Source: an uncultured Lachnospiraceae bacterium (GTDB lineage Bacteria > Bacillota > Clostridia > Lachnospirales > Lachnospiraceae). From it: 5,442 nucleotides of DNA. Positions 1 through 5,431 of the stretch are shown here, one piece after another (the stretch's first letter is position 1; each line of letters opens with the position of its first letter). The notes under the pieces were generated by a model. The model was not told where the DNA came from. It did no database searches and saw only the letters and a list, made by a program, of their open reading frames with translations. A program made the translations under genes and the position numbers. The DNA is taken from contig CANTGP010000226.1 of the NCBI GenBank assembly GCA_947653315.1, positions 1 through 5,442 on the forward strand, read 5' to 3'.

Positions 1-113
1 TCGTTGCTCGCGGAAAAAGTGCACGGAAAACCGGGACAGGCAATCCCGCTGCCGCTGCCCCGCAAAAAACTCCCGTCCATGCGTCCGCACCCGCACATAA
101 CATTTCAGTCTAA
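1..113. other. GC-rich window edge, possible end of an upstream gene
   Basis: Bases 1-100 are about 61% GC, against about 33% for 121-360, so a compositional boundary lies near base 100. On the plus strand, the frame starting at base 3 is open from the edge to a TAA at 111-113 and encodes an Ala/Pro-rich tail (fragment GNPAAAAPQKTP) ending in HNISV. This could be the C-terminus of an upstream gene. On the minus strand, an ATG at 103-101 directly follows the stop of the neighbouring minus ORF and opens a frame that runs off the edge, but I see no ribosome binding site for it. Neither reading has a recognisable motif, so the segment is left unassigned. Confidence 0.3.
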
Positions 114-365
114 TCGGTTACTTTCCCAATACTCCATTACAAAAACGCTAATACACAGATTCTTTATTATACCAATGGTTCCGTTTGGTAAATTTCTTCC
201 ACTTCCCTGTTTTAAGACATACATTTCTACTGCATTAGCAATCCTTTTTTCCGTTTTCCAAAGACATGGAAATAAAACCAGGAGTGGAAATGTTGATATT
301 ATTACATAAGTAAAGTATAATAAAAACAGTGCAACAGGGATTTCACGGGTAAAAAAGTCAGCCAT
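105..365 (-). CDS. Small membrane protein, probably a 3' gene remnant
   Basis: The ORF ends at a TGA (107-105). From the first in-frame ATG inside the AT-rich island (365) it encodes 86 residues. The frame stays open upstream to an ATG at 458, but that extension runs antisense into the start of the Rpn-like gene. The product has a long hydrophobic segment (VALFLLYFTYVIISTFPLLV), then a charged stretch (WKTEKRIANAV), then a short soluble tail. Another hydrophobic run (FFFLSFIFVGVICIL) lies just upstream of the 365 ATG in the same frame, so the natural protein probably had two or more membrane helices and a start further upstream. No ribosome binding site precedes the 365 ATG. Codons look typical of AT-rich clostridial genes. 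I do not recognise a family. The best reading is a membrane-protein gene whose 5' part was lost where the Rpn-like gene now begins; a small intact gene is the alternative. Confidence 0.35.
   Translation of the reverse strand: MADFFTREIPVALFLLYFTYVIISTFPLLVLFPCLWKTEKRIANAVEMYVLKQGSGRNLPNGTIGIIKNLCISVFVMEYWESNRLD
293..321 (+). promoter_or_regulatory. Sigma-A-type promoter for the Rpn-like gene
   Basis: TTGATA (293-298) and TATAAT (316-321) are separated by exactly 17 bases, an 11 of 12 match to the vegetative promoter consensus. The expected transcription start is near 328, giving a leader of about 80 nt before the ATG at 410. The promoter lies inside the minus-strand membrane-protein ORF, so transcription from it would be antisense to that ORF. 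The region is AT-rich, which raises the chance of a fortuitous match, but spacing, orientation and distance all fit. Confidence 0.6.
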
Positions 366-397
366 TAGAATGCAGATAACACCAACAAAAATAAAAG

Positions 398-405
398 AAA
401 GGAAG
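398..405 (+). promoter_or_regulatory. Ribosome binding site of the Rpn-like gene
   Basis: AAAGGAAG with its AGGA core at 400-403 lies 6 bases before the ATG at 410. It fixes the start of the Rpn-like gene and argues against a longer minus-strand ORF reaching 458. Confidence 0.6.
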
Positions 406-409
406 AAAA

Positions 410-778
410 ATGGCAGATACGAATTTAGCACAGGCGGTCGAGGCGTCAAATGACGCAAGCGCCTATGATACGAACATCAAATTCCTGCTTGCAGATAAGC
501 AAATATTGGCATGGATTTTAAAATATGCCGTTCAGGAGTTTAAGGATATGTCGGTCGGGGATATTATGGACAGTATTGGTGAAGATATTGAGGTCGGGAC
601 AAAACCGTTGGACGCAGGACTTTCCAACATGGGACGCGTAAACGCATCCGGCACGGAAGACAATATTCCCGGCGAGGGGAAAATCTTTTATGATATCCGT
701 TTTTCCGCATATCACAGACAAGCGGAAATGAAATTTTTTAATAAATTTAGAGGCACAAAGGACGTCGGATTCCGGTAA
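410..778 (+). CDS. N-terminal fragment of the Rpn-like nuclease
   Basis: As written, translation from the ATG at 410 gives 122 residues. Residues 1-109 are genuine family sequence, including SAYDTNIKFLLADKQILAWI near the start, the acidic stretch GEDIEVGTKP, and the first catalytic Asp95 in FYDIRF. Residues 110-122 are out-of-frame sequence after the T6 run, ending at the TAA of 776-778. The fragment lacks the Glu-x-Gln part of the active site and should not be a nuclease. The start is supported by the AAAGGAAG site at 398-405 and the promoter at 293-321. Confidence 0.75.
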   Translation: MADTNLAQAVEASNDASAYDTNIKFLLADKQILAWILKYAVQEFKDMSVGDIMDSIGEDIEVGTKPLDAGLSNMGRVNASGTEDNIPGEGKIFYDIRFSAYHRQAEMKFFNKFRGTKDVGFR

Positions 779-791
779 ATTAGGATATCAT

Positions 792-1406
792 TTGGAGAAC
801 AGGATTATATTTTATCTTGCACGGATGGTTTCCGCACAGAAACAGACCGAATTTTATCACAGCGATTACGATAACTTAAAAAAGGTAAGGAGTATTTGGT
901 TATGCCTGGATAGCAAAGAGGGAGGGGAATCCATTGAGGAGATTAACCTCAGCAGGAATACCGTTTTTGGAAATAAGGTAAGTCCATGTGACATAGACTT
1001 GATGCGCGGTATCATCATCCGCATCAGAAGCGGGGAAACGGTAAAGGATTCCCAAAATATATTGATTTCCATGCTGGAGAAGCTGATTTCCAAGACAAGT
1101 GTGGAAGAAAAGAAACGGATGCTTACGCAACAGTATGGAATGATAATGACAACGGGACTGGAAGGGAGGATGCAGACTATGTGTAATTGGTCGGTAACTA
1201 TTATGGAGCAGGGGATTGCAGAGGGAATGAAACAGGGAATCGAACAGGGAATGAAGCAGGGCATTGAAAAGGGGATAAAAAAAGAACGGATTCATGCTAT
1301 TGAGCGGATGATTCAGGCAAATTTGACAAAGGAGCAGATTATGTCTTGCGGCTATACCGAAGATGAGTTTATGGAAGCGGAAAGTATTTTGTATGCAAAT
1401 GCATAA
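792..1406 (+). CDS. C-terminal fragment of the Rpn-like nuclease
   Basis: The frame can be opened at a TTG (792) but has no convincing ribosome binding site there. In the restored gene this TTG is simply the Leu of YHLENR, so 792 is probably not a real start. The 204 residues begin after the Glu-x-Gln motif and contain the conserved stretch FYLARMVSAQKQTEF, then HSDYDNLKKVRSIWLCLD, then a linker ending EEKKRMLTQQYGMIMTT. After that come six GxxX tetrads (residues 141-164) and a C-terminal domain (ERIHAIERMIQANLTKEQI and on). Without residues 1-114 of the parent this piece cannot form the nuclease site. The 14 codons before 792 in the same frame are also family sequence, which shows the two ORFs were once continuous. 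Confidence 0.7.
   Translation: MENRIIFYLARMVSAQKQTEFYHSDYDNLKKVRSIWLCLDSKEGGESIEEINLSRNTVFGNKVSPCDIDLMRGIIIRIRSGETVKDSQNILISMLEKLISKTSVEEKKRMLTQQYGMIMTTGLEGRMQTMCNWSVTIMEQGIAEGMKQGIEQGMKQGIEKGIKKERIHAIERMIQANLTKEQIMSCGYTEDEFMEAESILYANA
1179..1406 (+). CDS. Possible intragenic small protein (RpnS-like C-terminal domain)
   Basis: Within the C-terminal fragment, an in-frame ATG at 1179 is preceded by AAGGGAGG (1162-1169), a 7 of 8 match to TAAGGAGG, with 9 bases between. An earlier ATG at 1170 is too close to that site to use it well. Starting at 1179 gives 75 residues beginning MCNWSVTIMEQG, made of the GxxX tetrad helix and the terminal domain. E. coli Rpn genes are reported to encode such intragenic C-terminal proteins (RpnS), which bind the full-length nuclease and inhibit it. 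Carrying that role over to this family is inference. The start does not depend on the upstream frameshift, so this product could still be made. The Shine-Dalgarno match could also be a by-product of the Gly-Arg codons (GGG AGG) in the parent protein. Confidence 0.4.
   Translation: MCNWSVTIMEQGIAEGMKQGIEQGMKQGIEKGIKKERIHAIERMIQANLTKEQIMSCGYTEDEFMEAESILYANA
1212..1283 (+). repeat. Six imperfect 12-nt tandem repeats encoding GxxX tetrads
   Basis: Six consecutive 12-base units encode GIAE, GMKQ, GIEQ, GMKQ, GIEK and GIKK. The middle four form two copies of a 24-base unit (GMKQGIEQ and GMKQGIEK). Unit sequences such as GGAATGAAACAG, GGAATCGAACAG and GGAATGAAGCAG differ by a few bases. Units are multiples of three, so gain or loss would lengthen or shorten the helix without a frameshift. 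Repetitive tails of this sort are typical of Rpn-like proteins and are the part that varies most between copies. Confidence 0.85.
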
Positions 1407-1557
1407 AAGACAGGTTTGGCAGAACAGGAAGTTCCTTCTTGGCAGTATTTTTTATTTTCCGAATTTACTAAGACTTTCAGGGGATATTACCGACAGTCAG
1501 CCTATAATCGGGAAAACATACGGAAATGTTGTGGGGGGAGGGGACTTTGTGATATGC

Positions 1558-1566
1558 TGGTAAAAT
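1558..1566 (+). promoter_or_regulatory. Possible extended -10 promoter of the lipoprotein gene
   Basis: TGGTAAAAT fits the extended -10 pattern (TG, one base, then a 5 of 6 match to TATAAT), about 40 bases before the ATG at 1605. No good -35 hexamer lies 16-18 bases upstream, where the sequence is G-rich. An alternative -10 (TATAAT, 1503-1508) also lacks a -35. Confidence 0.3.
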
Positions 1567-1587
1567 GATAAACGGAGGGGATTACCC

Positions 1588-1595
1588 TAAGGAGG
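1588..1595 (+). promoter_or_regulatory. Consensus ribosome binding site of the lipoprotein gene
   Basis: TAAGGAGG is a perfect anti-16S match, 9 bases before the ATG at 1605. Another ATG at 1598 is out of frame, too close to the site, and opens only a short frame, so 1605 is the start. Confidence 0.8.
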
Positions 1596-1604
1596 AAATG
1601 GAAA

Positions 1605-2003
1605 ATGGAAGCAATAATAAAAAGCAGATTGAAAAAGCAGCTCTTACTACTGGTACTCGTTACGGCATTATGTTTGCCGGGATGCGCGGGGGAAGCGGAG
1701 GGTAAAAAGGGAAAATATACCCCTGGGGTATACACGACAAATCTGGCACTCAATGACAATAACGTGGAGATAAGGGTGGAAGTGGATGAGAACCGCATCA
1801 ATTCCATTTCCATGGGAAATTTGGACGAGGCTGTCGCGACGATGTATCCGCTTCTCCAACCTACGTTTGACCAGATTGTCCAGCATATTTATGAGAAACA
1901 GTCATTGGATGATTTTTCTTATGAGGAGGAAAGCAAGCATACATCCAAAGTATTGCTAAAAGCGATTCAGGAAGCGCTGGACCAGGCAATGCAAGAAGAA
2001 TAA
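1605..2003 (+). CDS. Small lipoprotein with degenerate FMN-binding-like domain
   Basis: The product is a 132-residue predicted lipoprotein. It has a basic start (KSRLKK), a hydrophobic core (LLLLVLVTALC) and a lipobox LPGC with Cys27 as the lipidated residue, so it should be anchored on the outer face of the membrane. The mature part starts YTPGVYTT (38-45), followed by a strand-rich stretch (VEIRVEVDENRINSISM) and a C-terminal helix (SKVLLKAIQEALDQA). This order matches FMN-binding domains of the NqrC/RnfG type: Y-x-PG-x-Y, then V-x-V-x-x-x-x-I, then the SGAT-S flavin site, then an A-x-x-x-AL helix. At the flavin site this protein has Ser110-Lys-His-Thr113-Ser. The Ser and Thr remain but the central Gly-Ala is replaced by Lys-His, so covalent flavin attachment by ApbE is doubtful. 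The role is unknown. It is separated by 107 bases from the phosphoglucomutase gene, which has its own promoter, so the two may only be neighbours. The lipoprotein call is firm; the domain relation is a motif-level inference. Confidence 0.85.
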   Translation: MEAIIKSRLKKQLLLLVLVTALCLPGCAGEAEGKKGKYTPGVYTTNLALNDNNVEIRVEVDENRINSISMGNLDEAVATMYPLLQPTFDQIVQHIYEKQSLDDFSYEEESKHTSKVLLKAIQEALDQAMQEE

Positions 2004-2042
2004 CCGGAACGGTGCCCAAAGAGGATTTTCGTGACATTACAC

Positions 2043-2071
2043 TTTAAAAGCAGGGAAAAATATGGTATGAT
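2043..2071 (+). promoter_or_regulatory. Promoter of the phosphoglucomutase gene
   Basis: The -10 TATGAT (2066-2071) is preceded by TGG (2063-2065), forming an extended -10. TTTAAA (2043-2048) lies 17 bases upstream as a 4 of 6 -35 match. Transcription would start near 2078, leaving a leader of about 33 nt with AGGAGG at 2097-2102, 8 bases before the ATG. The leader is too short for a riboswitch. Confidence 0.6.
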
Positions 2072-2110
2072 ATAAGCGTCGGCAAACTATATAAACAGGA
2101 GGAGCAAAAC

Positions 2111-3832
2111 ATGGGCTACATGGAGGAATTTAACTTTTGGTTAAGTGATGCGTATTTTGATGAAGATACGAAGAAAGAGCTGGAAGCCATCAAAGGTGAC
2201 GAAAAAGAGATTGAAGACCGTTTCTACAAGGAACTGGAATTCGGTACCGGAGGACTCAGGGGTGTCATCGGCGCCGGAACAAACCGTATGAATATCTATA
2301 CGGTGCGCAAGGCAACACAGGGGCTTGCGAACTATATCGTGAAGCAGGGCGGCAAGGAGAAGGGTGTTGCCATTGCCTACGATTCCAGAAGGAAGTCACC
2401 GGAATTTGCGGATGAAGCGGCTCTCTGCCTTGCGGCAAACGGCATTAAGGCATATGTATTTGACGCGCTGCGCCCTACGCCGGAACTGTCCTTTGCGCTG
2501 CGGAAGCTGGGATGTATTTCCGGTATTGTGATTACCGCAAGCCATAACCCGCCGGAATACAACGGTTACAAGGCGTATTGGGAAGACGGCGCACAGGTAA
2601 CGGCGCCGAAGGATAAGGAAATCATTACGGAAGTGAAGAACGTAACGGATTACCATGAAGTAAAGACCATGGACAAGGATGAGGCGGTAAAAGCCGGTCT
2701 TTATCAGGTAATCGGCGCCGAAATCGACGACGCGTACATGGCGGAACTGAAGAAGCAGATTATCCACCCGGAAATCATTAAGGAAATGGCGGATGACATG
2801 AAGATTGTATATTCCCCTTTCAACGGGACGGGAAATGTGCCGGTTCGCCGTATTCTTTCCGAACTCGGTTTTAAACATGTATTTGTGGTACCGGAACAGG
2901 AAATGCCGGATCCAAACTTTACCACATTGGAATACCCGAACCCGGAAGACCCGAAGGCATTTACCCTTGCGCTGAAACTGGCGAAGGAAAAGAACGCGGA
3001 TATCGTCCTTGCTACCGATCCCGATGCGGACAGACTCGGTATTTACGCGCTGGATACCAAGAGCGGGGAATATATTCCGTTTACGGGAAATATGTCCGGT
3101 ATGCTCATTGCGGAATATATTTTAAGGGAGAGGACGGCGGAAAAAATCATGCCGGAAAATCCCGCATTGGTAACGACCATCGTGACCACGAACATGGCGA
3201 AAGCGATTTCCGATGATTATAAAGTGAAATGCATCGAAGTACTGACCGGTTTTAAATACATCGGCGAGCAGATTAAATGGTTCGAGGAGAGCGGTTCCAA
3301 CCATTACGTGTTCGGTTTGGAAGAAAGTTACGGCTGTCTTGCCGGAACCCATGCCAGGGATAAAGATGCCGTGGTAGCGGTGATGTGTCTGTGCGAAATG
3401 GCGGCATGGTGCAAGAAGAACGGTAAGACCGTATGGGACCAGATGTTGGAGCTGTATGAGAAATACGGTTATTTCAAGGAGACACAGTACGCAATCACGT
3501 TAAAGGGCATCGAAGGCTCCAAACAGATTGCGGAAATTATGGATAAATTAAGGAAAAACCCGCCTAAGGAATTTGGCGAGCTGAAAGTAGTGGAAGTAAG
3601 GGATTATGACAGCGGCAAAGTGGTAAACCTGGAAACCGGGGAGGAAAGGGAAACGGGGCTTCCGAAGTCCAATGTGCTTTATTTTGATTTGACCAATGAT
3701 TCCTGGTGCTGCGCCCGTCCTTCCGGTACGGAACCGAAGTTAAAATTCTACATGGGAGTAAAGGGAACAAGCCTTGAGGATGCGCAGGCAAAAGTGGAAA
3801 AACTGACCGAAGCGTTGAAAGCCCATATTTAA
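2111..3832 (+). CDS. pgcA: Phosphoglucomutase/phosphomannomutase (alpha-D-phosphohexomutase)
   Basis: The 573-residue protein interconverts hexose 6-phosphate and hexose 1-phosphate in the cytoplasm, chiefly glucose-6-P and glucose-1-P, feeding UDP-glucose and glycan or glycogen synthesis. All four signature loops of the alpha-D-phosphohexomutase superfamily are present in order. The phosphoserine loop is TASHNP with Ser144. The metal-binding loop is DPDADR with Asp303, Asp305 and Asp307. The sugar-specificity loop is GLEESYG (402-408). The C-terminal phosphate-binding loop is RPSGTEP (536-542). The early FGTGGLRG stretch is also typical. Length matches the long PgcA-type enzymes of Firmicutes (B. 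subtilis PgcA is of similar size) rather than the shorter GlmM group, and the substrate loop GLEES differs from the GEQSG of GlmM. The start is set by AGGAGG at 2097-2102. The gene has its own promoter and terminator and appears monocistronic. Phosphomannomutase activity is also possible and cannot be excluded from sequence. Confidence 0.96.
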   Translation: MGYMEEFNFWLSDAYFDEDTKKELEAIKGDEKEIEDRFYKELEFGTGGLRGVIGAGTNRMNIYTVRKATQGLANYIVKQGGKEKGVAIAYDSRRKSPEFADEAALCLAANGIKAYVFDALRPTPELSFALRKLGCISGIVITASHNPPEYNGYKAYWEDGAQVTAPKDKEIITEVKNVTDYHEVKTMDKDEAVKAGLYQVIGAEIDDAYMAELKKQIIHPEIIKEMADDMKIVYSPFNGTGNVPVRRILSELGFKHVFVVPEQEMPDPNFTTLEYPNPEDPKAFTLALKLAKEKNADIVLATDPDADRLGIYALDTKSGEYIPFTGNMSGMLIAEYILRERTAEKIMPENPALVTTIVTTNMAKAISDDYKVKCIEVLTGFKYIGEQIKWFEESGSNHYVFGLEESYGCLAGTHARDKDAVVAVMCLCEMAAWCKKNGKTVWDQMLELYEKYGYFKETQYAITLKGIEGSKQIAEIMDKLRKNPPKEFGELKVVEVRDYDSGKVVNLETGEERETGLPKSNVLYFDLTNDSWCCARPSGTEPKLKFYMGVKGTSLEDAQAKVEKLTEALKAHI

Positions 3833-3871
3833 GATTCAAAAACGGATAAAAACATATGTCGTATGGAATGA

Positions 3872-3910
3872 GGGAAGGAACCCGCGTAAAAACGGGTTTC
3901 TTCCCCTTTT
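3872..3910 (+). terminator. Rho-independent terminator after phosphoglucomutase
   Basis: The arms 3872-3884 (GGGAAGGAACCCG) and 3893-3905 (CGGGTTTCTTCCC) form a 13-bp stem with one G-U pair and an 8-base loop, followed by CTTTTC. The T tract is short, but the stem is strong and sits 40 bases after the stop codon. Part of the right arm and tail (CCCTTTT, 3904-3910) can also pair with AAAAGGG (3913-3919), a weaker competing hairpin. Confidence 0.85.
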
Positions 3911-4015
3911 CAAAAAGGGCATGGGATACGGATAAGGAAAACCATAATACGAAATACTAATAATTAATTCCTGATACATTGGCGCAGGATAATTTTTTCA
4001 TATATAAGGCGGATA

Positions 4016-5431
4016 ATGAAAACAAGAAAAAAGGGAAACAGGAACAATTTAAGGAAAGCCTATTATTATTTGAAGAAAAACGGCGTGGCGGACACGTTTT
4101 ATGCGGTTTTGGAGCGGATGCTCATGGGGGAGGGGATTTCTTCTTATTGTTACCGGGCGCCGGAGCGGGATGTGCTGGAAAAACAGAAAGCGGAAGGGAA
4201 ACGTTATCCCTGCCGGTTCAGCATTCTTGTTCCCGCCTATGAAACGAAGGAAGAATACCTGCGGGAAATGATGGATTCCGTGCTGGGGCAGAGTTACGGA
4301 AATCTGGAACTCATTATTGCCGATGCCAGCCGCTCGAAACGGGTGGAGAACGTGGTACGAACTTATACGGACGGCAGAATCCGTTATCTCTCCCTGCCGG
4401 ATAATAAAGGAATATCGGAAAATACCAACCGTGCGCTGGAAGCGGCACAGGGCGATTACGTCGGGCTGCTCGACCATGATGACGTACTGACACCCGATGC
4501 CCTGTACGAAATGGCATATGCCATCAACAGGACAGGCAGAAAGCAGCCGGAAGGAAATGAAAATGATAAAAACAGGATAAGTGCGGATACGCCATGGCTG
4601 CTGTATTCCGATGAAGATAAGTGCAACGGGGAAATGACGGAATTTTATGAGCCCCATTGGAAACCGGGGCTGGATGTGGATTTGTTGCTGTCCAATAATT
4701 ACATTTGCCATTTCACGGTAATGAAGCGGGAACTGATGCAGGAGCTAAAGTTCCGCCGGGAATATGACGGGGCACAGGACTATGATATGGTACTGCGTGC
4801 AGTCGGGAAGCTGCTGTATGGGGGAGATGGACGGGAAGCGGGAAGGAACGCGGTAGTCCATGTTCCCAAAGTGCTTTACCATTGGCGGTGCCACAGCGCG
4901 TCCACGGCGGAAAACCCGGAGAGCAAGCGTTACGCTTATGAAGCCGGAAGACGGGCGCTGGAGGATTTTTTGAGGAACAGGAATTGGAAAGGAACCGTCG
5001 GACATACGAAACATTTGGGCTTTTACCGGATTGCATATGACGGAGGCATTTTTGCCCAGCGGAAAGACGTGGGCGTGGCTGCGGGACCGGTTTTTGATTG
5101 GGGGGGAAGAATTTGCGGCGGCGCGTATGACAGAAAGGGAAACGTGTTATACCGGGGATTGTATAAACATTTTGACGGTTATATGCACCGGGCGGCGCTG
5201 CACCGGGAAGTTTATGCGGCGGATTTGCGCCGTATGCGTGTCAGGAAGGAACTTTGGCAGGTGTTCGGGGAAGTGTTCGGGGTGCCGTACCGTGAGGGAC
5301 GGGACGGCTGGTTTGACATTACGGCCATTGAGGGGGACGGGGCGGAAAGGCTCCGGCAGTGTTTGGAATTTGGCAGACGGGTGCGCAGGCTGGGCTATAC
5401 GGTGGTATGGCTGCCGCAGGAAAATGGGTAG
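4016..5431 (+). CDS. Family 2 glycosyltransferase (GT-A fold)
   Basis: The 471-residue protein is predicted to transfer a sugar from a nucleotide-sugar donor to a surface polysaccharide or glycolipid acceptor. Residues 1-66 form a basic N-terminal extension. The GT-A domain starts at FSILVPAYET (68-77), the donor-binding strand. Further motifs are the metal-binding DHDD (153-156), YSDEDK (197-202), the acceptor/base region GAQDYD (252-257) and YHWR (288-291). No membrane segment is evident, so it probably works at the inner membrane face. Residues from about 350 to 471 resemble the second half of another GT2 domain (AGPVFDWGG at 356-364, GYMHR near 388-392, RVRKELW at 408-414, then GYTVVWLP) without the donor-binding first half. 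The start is supported by AAGG at 4006-4009, 6 bases before the ATG, and by the family-like N-terminal YYLKKNGVADTFYAVLERM. Substrate and product cannot be told from sequence. The gene is separated from the phosphoglucomutase gene by a terminator. I found no good promoter in 3911-4005, though GATAAT at 3988-3993 is a weak -10 candidate. Confidence 0.9.
   Translation: MKTRKKGNRNNLRKAYYYLKKNGVADTFYAVLERMLMGEGISSYCYRAPERDVLEKQKAEGKRYPCRFSILVPAYETKEEYLREMMDSVLGQSYGNLELIIADASRSKRVENVVRTYTDGRIRYLSLPDNKGISENTNRALEAAQGDYVGLLDHDDVLTPDALYEMAYAINRTGRKQPEGNENDKNRISADTPWLLYSDEDKCNGEMTEFYEPHWKPGLDVDLLLSNNYICHFTVMKRELMQELKFRREYDGAQDYDMVLRAVGKLLYGGDGREAGRNAVVHVPKVLYHWRCHSASTAENPESKRYAYEAGRRALEDFLRNRNWKGTVGHTKHLGFYRIAYDGGIFAQRKDVGVAAGPVFDWGGRICGGAYDRKGNVLYRGLYKHFDGYMHRAALHREVYAADLRRMRVRKELWQVFGEVFGVPYREGRDGWFDITAIEGDGAERLRQCLEFGRRVRRLGYTVVWLPQENG

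Larger units (their letters stand above)
410..1406 (+). pseudogene. Rpn-like PD-(D/E)XK nuclease/putative transposase, frameshifted
   Basis: Two adjacent ORFs (410-778 and 792-1406) are halves of one protein of the PD-(D/E)XK nuclease family transposase/Rpn group. Removing one T from the T6 run at 734-739 joins them into a single 331-residue frame with no stop. The restored junction reads MKFLINLEAQRTSD and continues through GKLGYHLENRIIFYLARM, a good fit to the family as I recall it. The nuclease core then has Asp95 (FYDIRF), followed by Glu114 and Gln116 (LEAQ), the D...ExQ version of the D...ExK site. The frameshift falls between Asp95 and Glu114, so neither half carries a complete active site. 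Residues after about 268 of the restored frame are a repetitive charged helix, followed by a short C-terminal domain (KEQIMSCGYTEDEFMEAE). Intact relatives cleave DNA; E. coli Rpn proteins promote recombination and act in phage defence. A sequencing error or a reversible T5/T6 switch would give the same appearance. Confidence 0.8.
1407..1604 (+). other. Intergenic region before the lipoprotein gene
   Basis: This is 198 bases without a convincing gene. A weak, bulged hairpin around AGGAAGTTCCT (1426-1436), followed after about 10 bases by TTTTTTATTTT, might end Rpn-like transcription, but the stem is poor. A TATAAT at 1503-1508 has no acceptable -35 element. The segment ends with the extended -10 and ribosome binding site listed separately. 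Confidence 0.5.

Noticed and set aside
4..309. Plus-strand 101-codon ORF across the left edge
   Set aside because: It runs antisense to the better-supported minus-strand hydrophobic ORF, crosses the composition boundary and shows no motif or ribosome binding site.
734..742. Programmed -1 ribosomal frameshifting at the T6 run
   Set aside because: The downstream family frame needs a +1 shift, and the T TTT TTA heptamer is not in the phase required for -1 slippage from the upstream frame.
410..1406. Classical insertion sequence with inverted repeats and target duplication
   Set aside because: I found no matching terminal inverted repeats or direct repeats around the gene, and Rpn-like genes normally lack them.
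1421..1460. Possible terminator after the Rpn-like gene (AGGAAGTTCCT followed by a T-rich stretch)
   Set aside because: The stem has only a few pairs with a bulge, and the T tract is about 10 bases away, so it does not meet a reasonable standard for a terminator.
1503..1508. Perfect TATAAT upstream of the lipoprotein gene
   Set aside because: No acceptable -35 hexamer lies 16-18 bases upstream and there is no TG extension, so it may be chance.
3979..4242. 87-codon plus-strand ORF overlapping the glycosyltransferase start
   Set aside because: It is out of frame with the GT2 gene, begins with TTG, and contains glycine- and leucine-rich sequence typical of a shifted frame.
4049..4711. 220-codon minus-strand ORF inside the glycosyltransferase gene
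   Set aside because: It is an antisense shadow: the plus strand carries clear GT2 motifs throughout, while the minus product has no recognisable feature.
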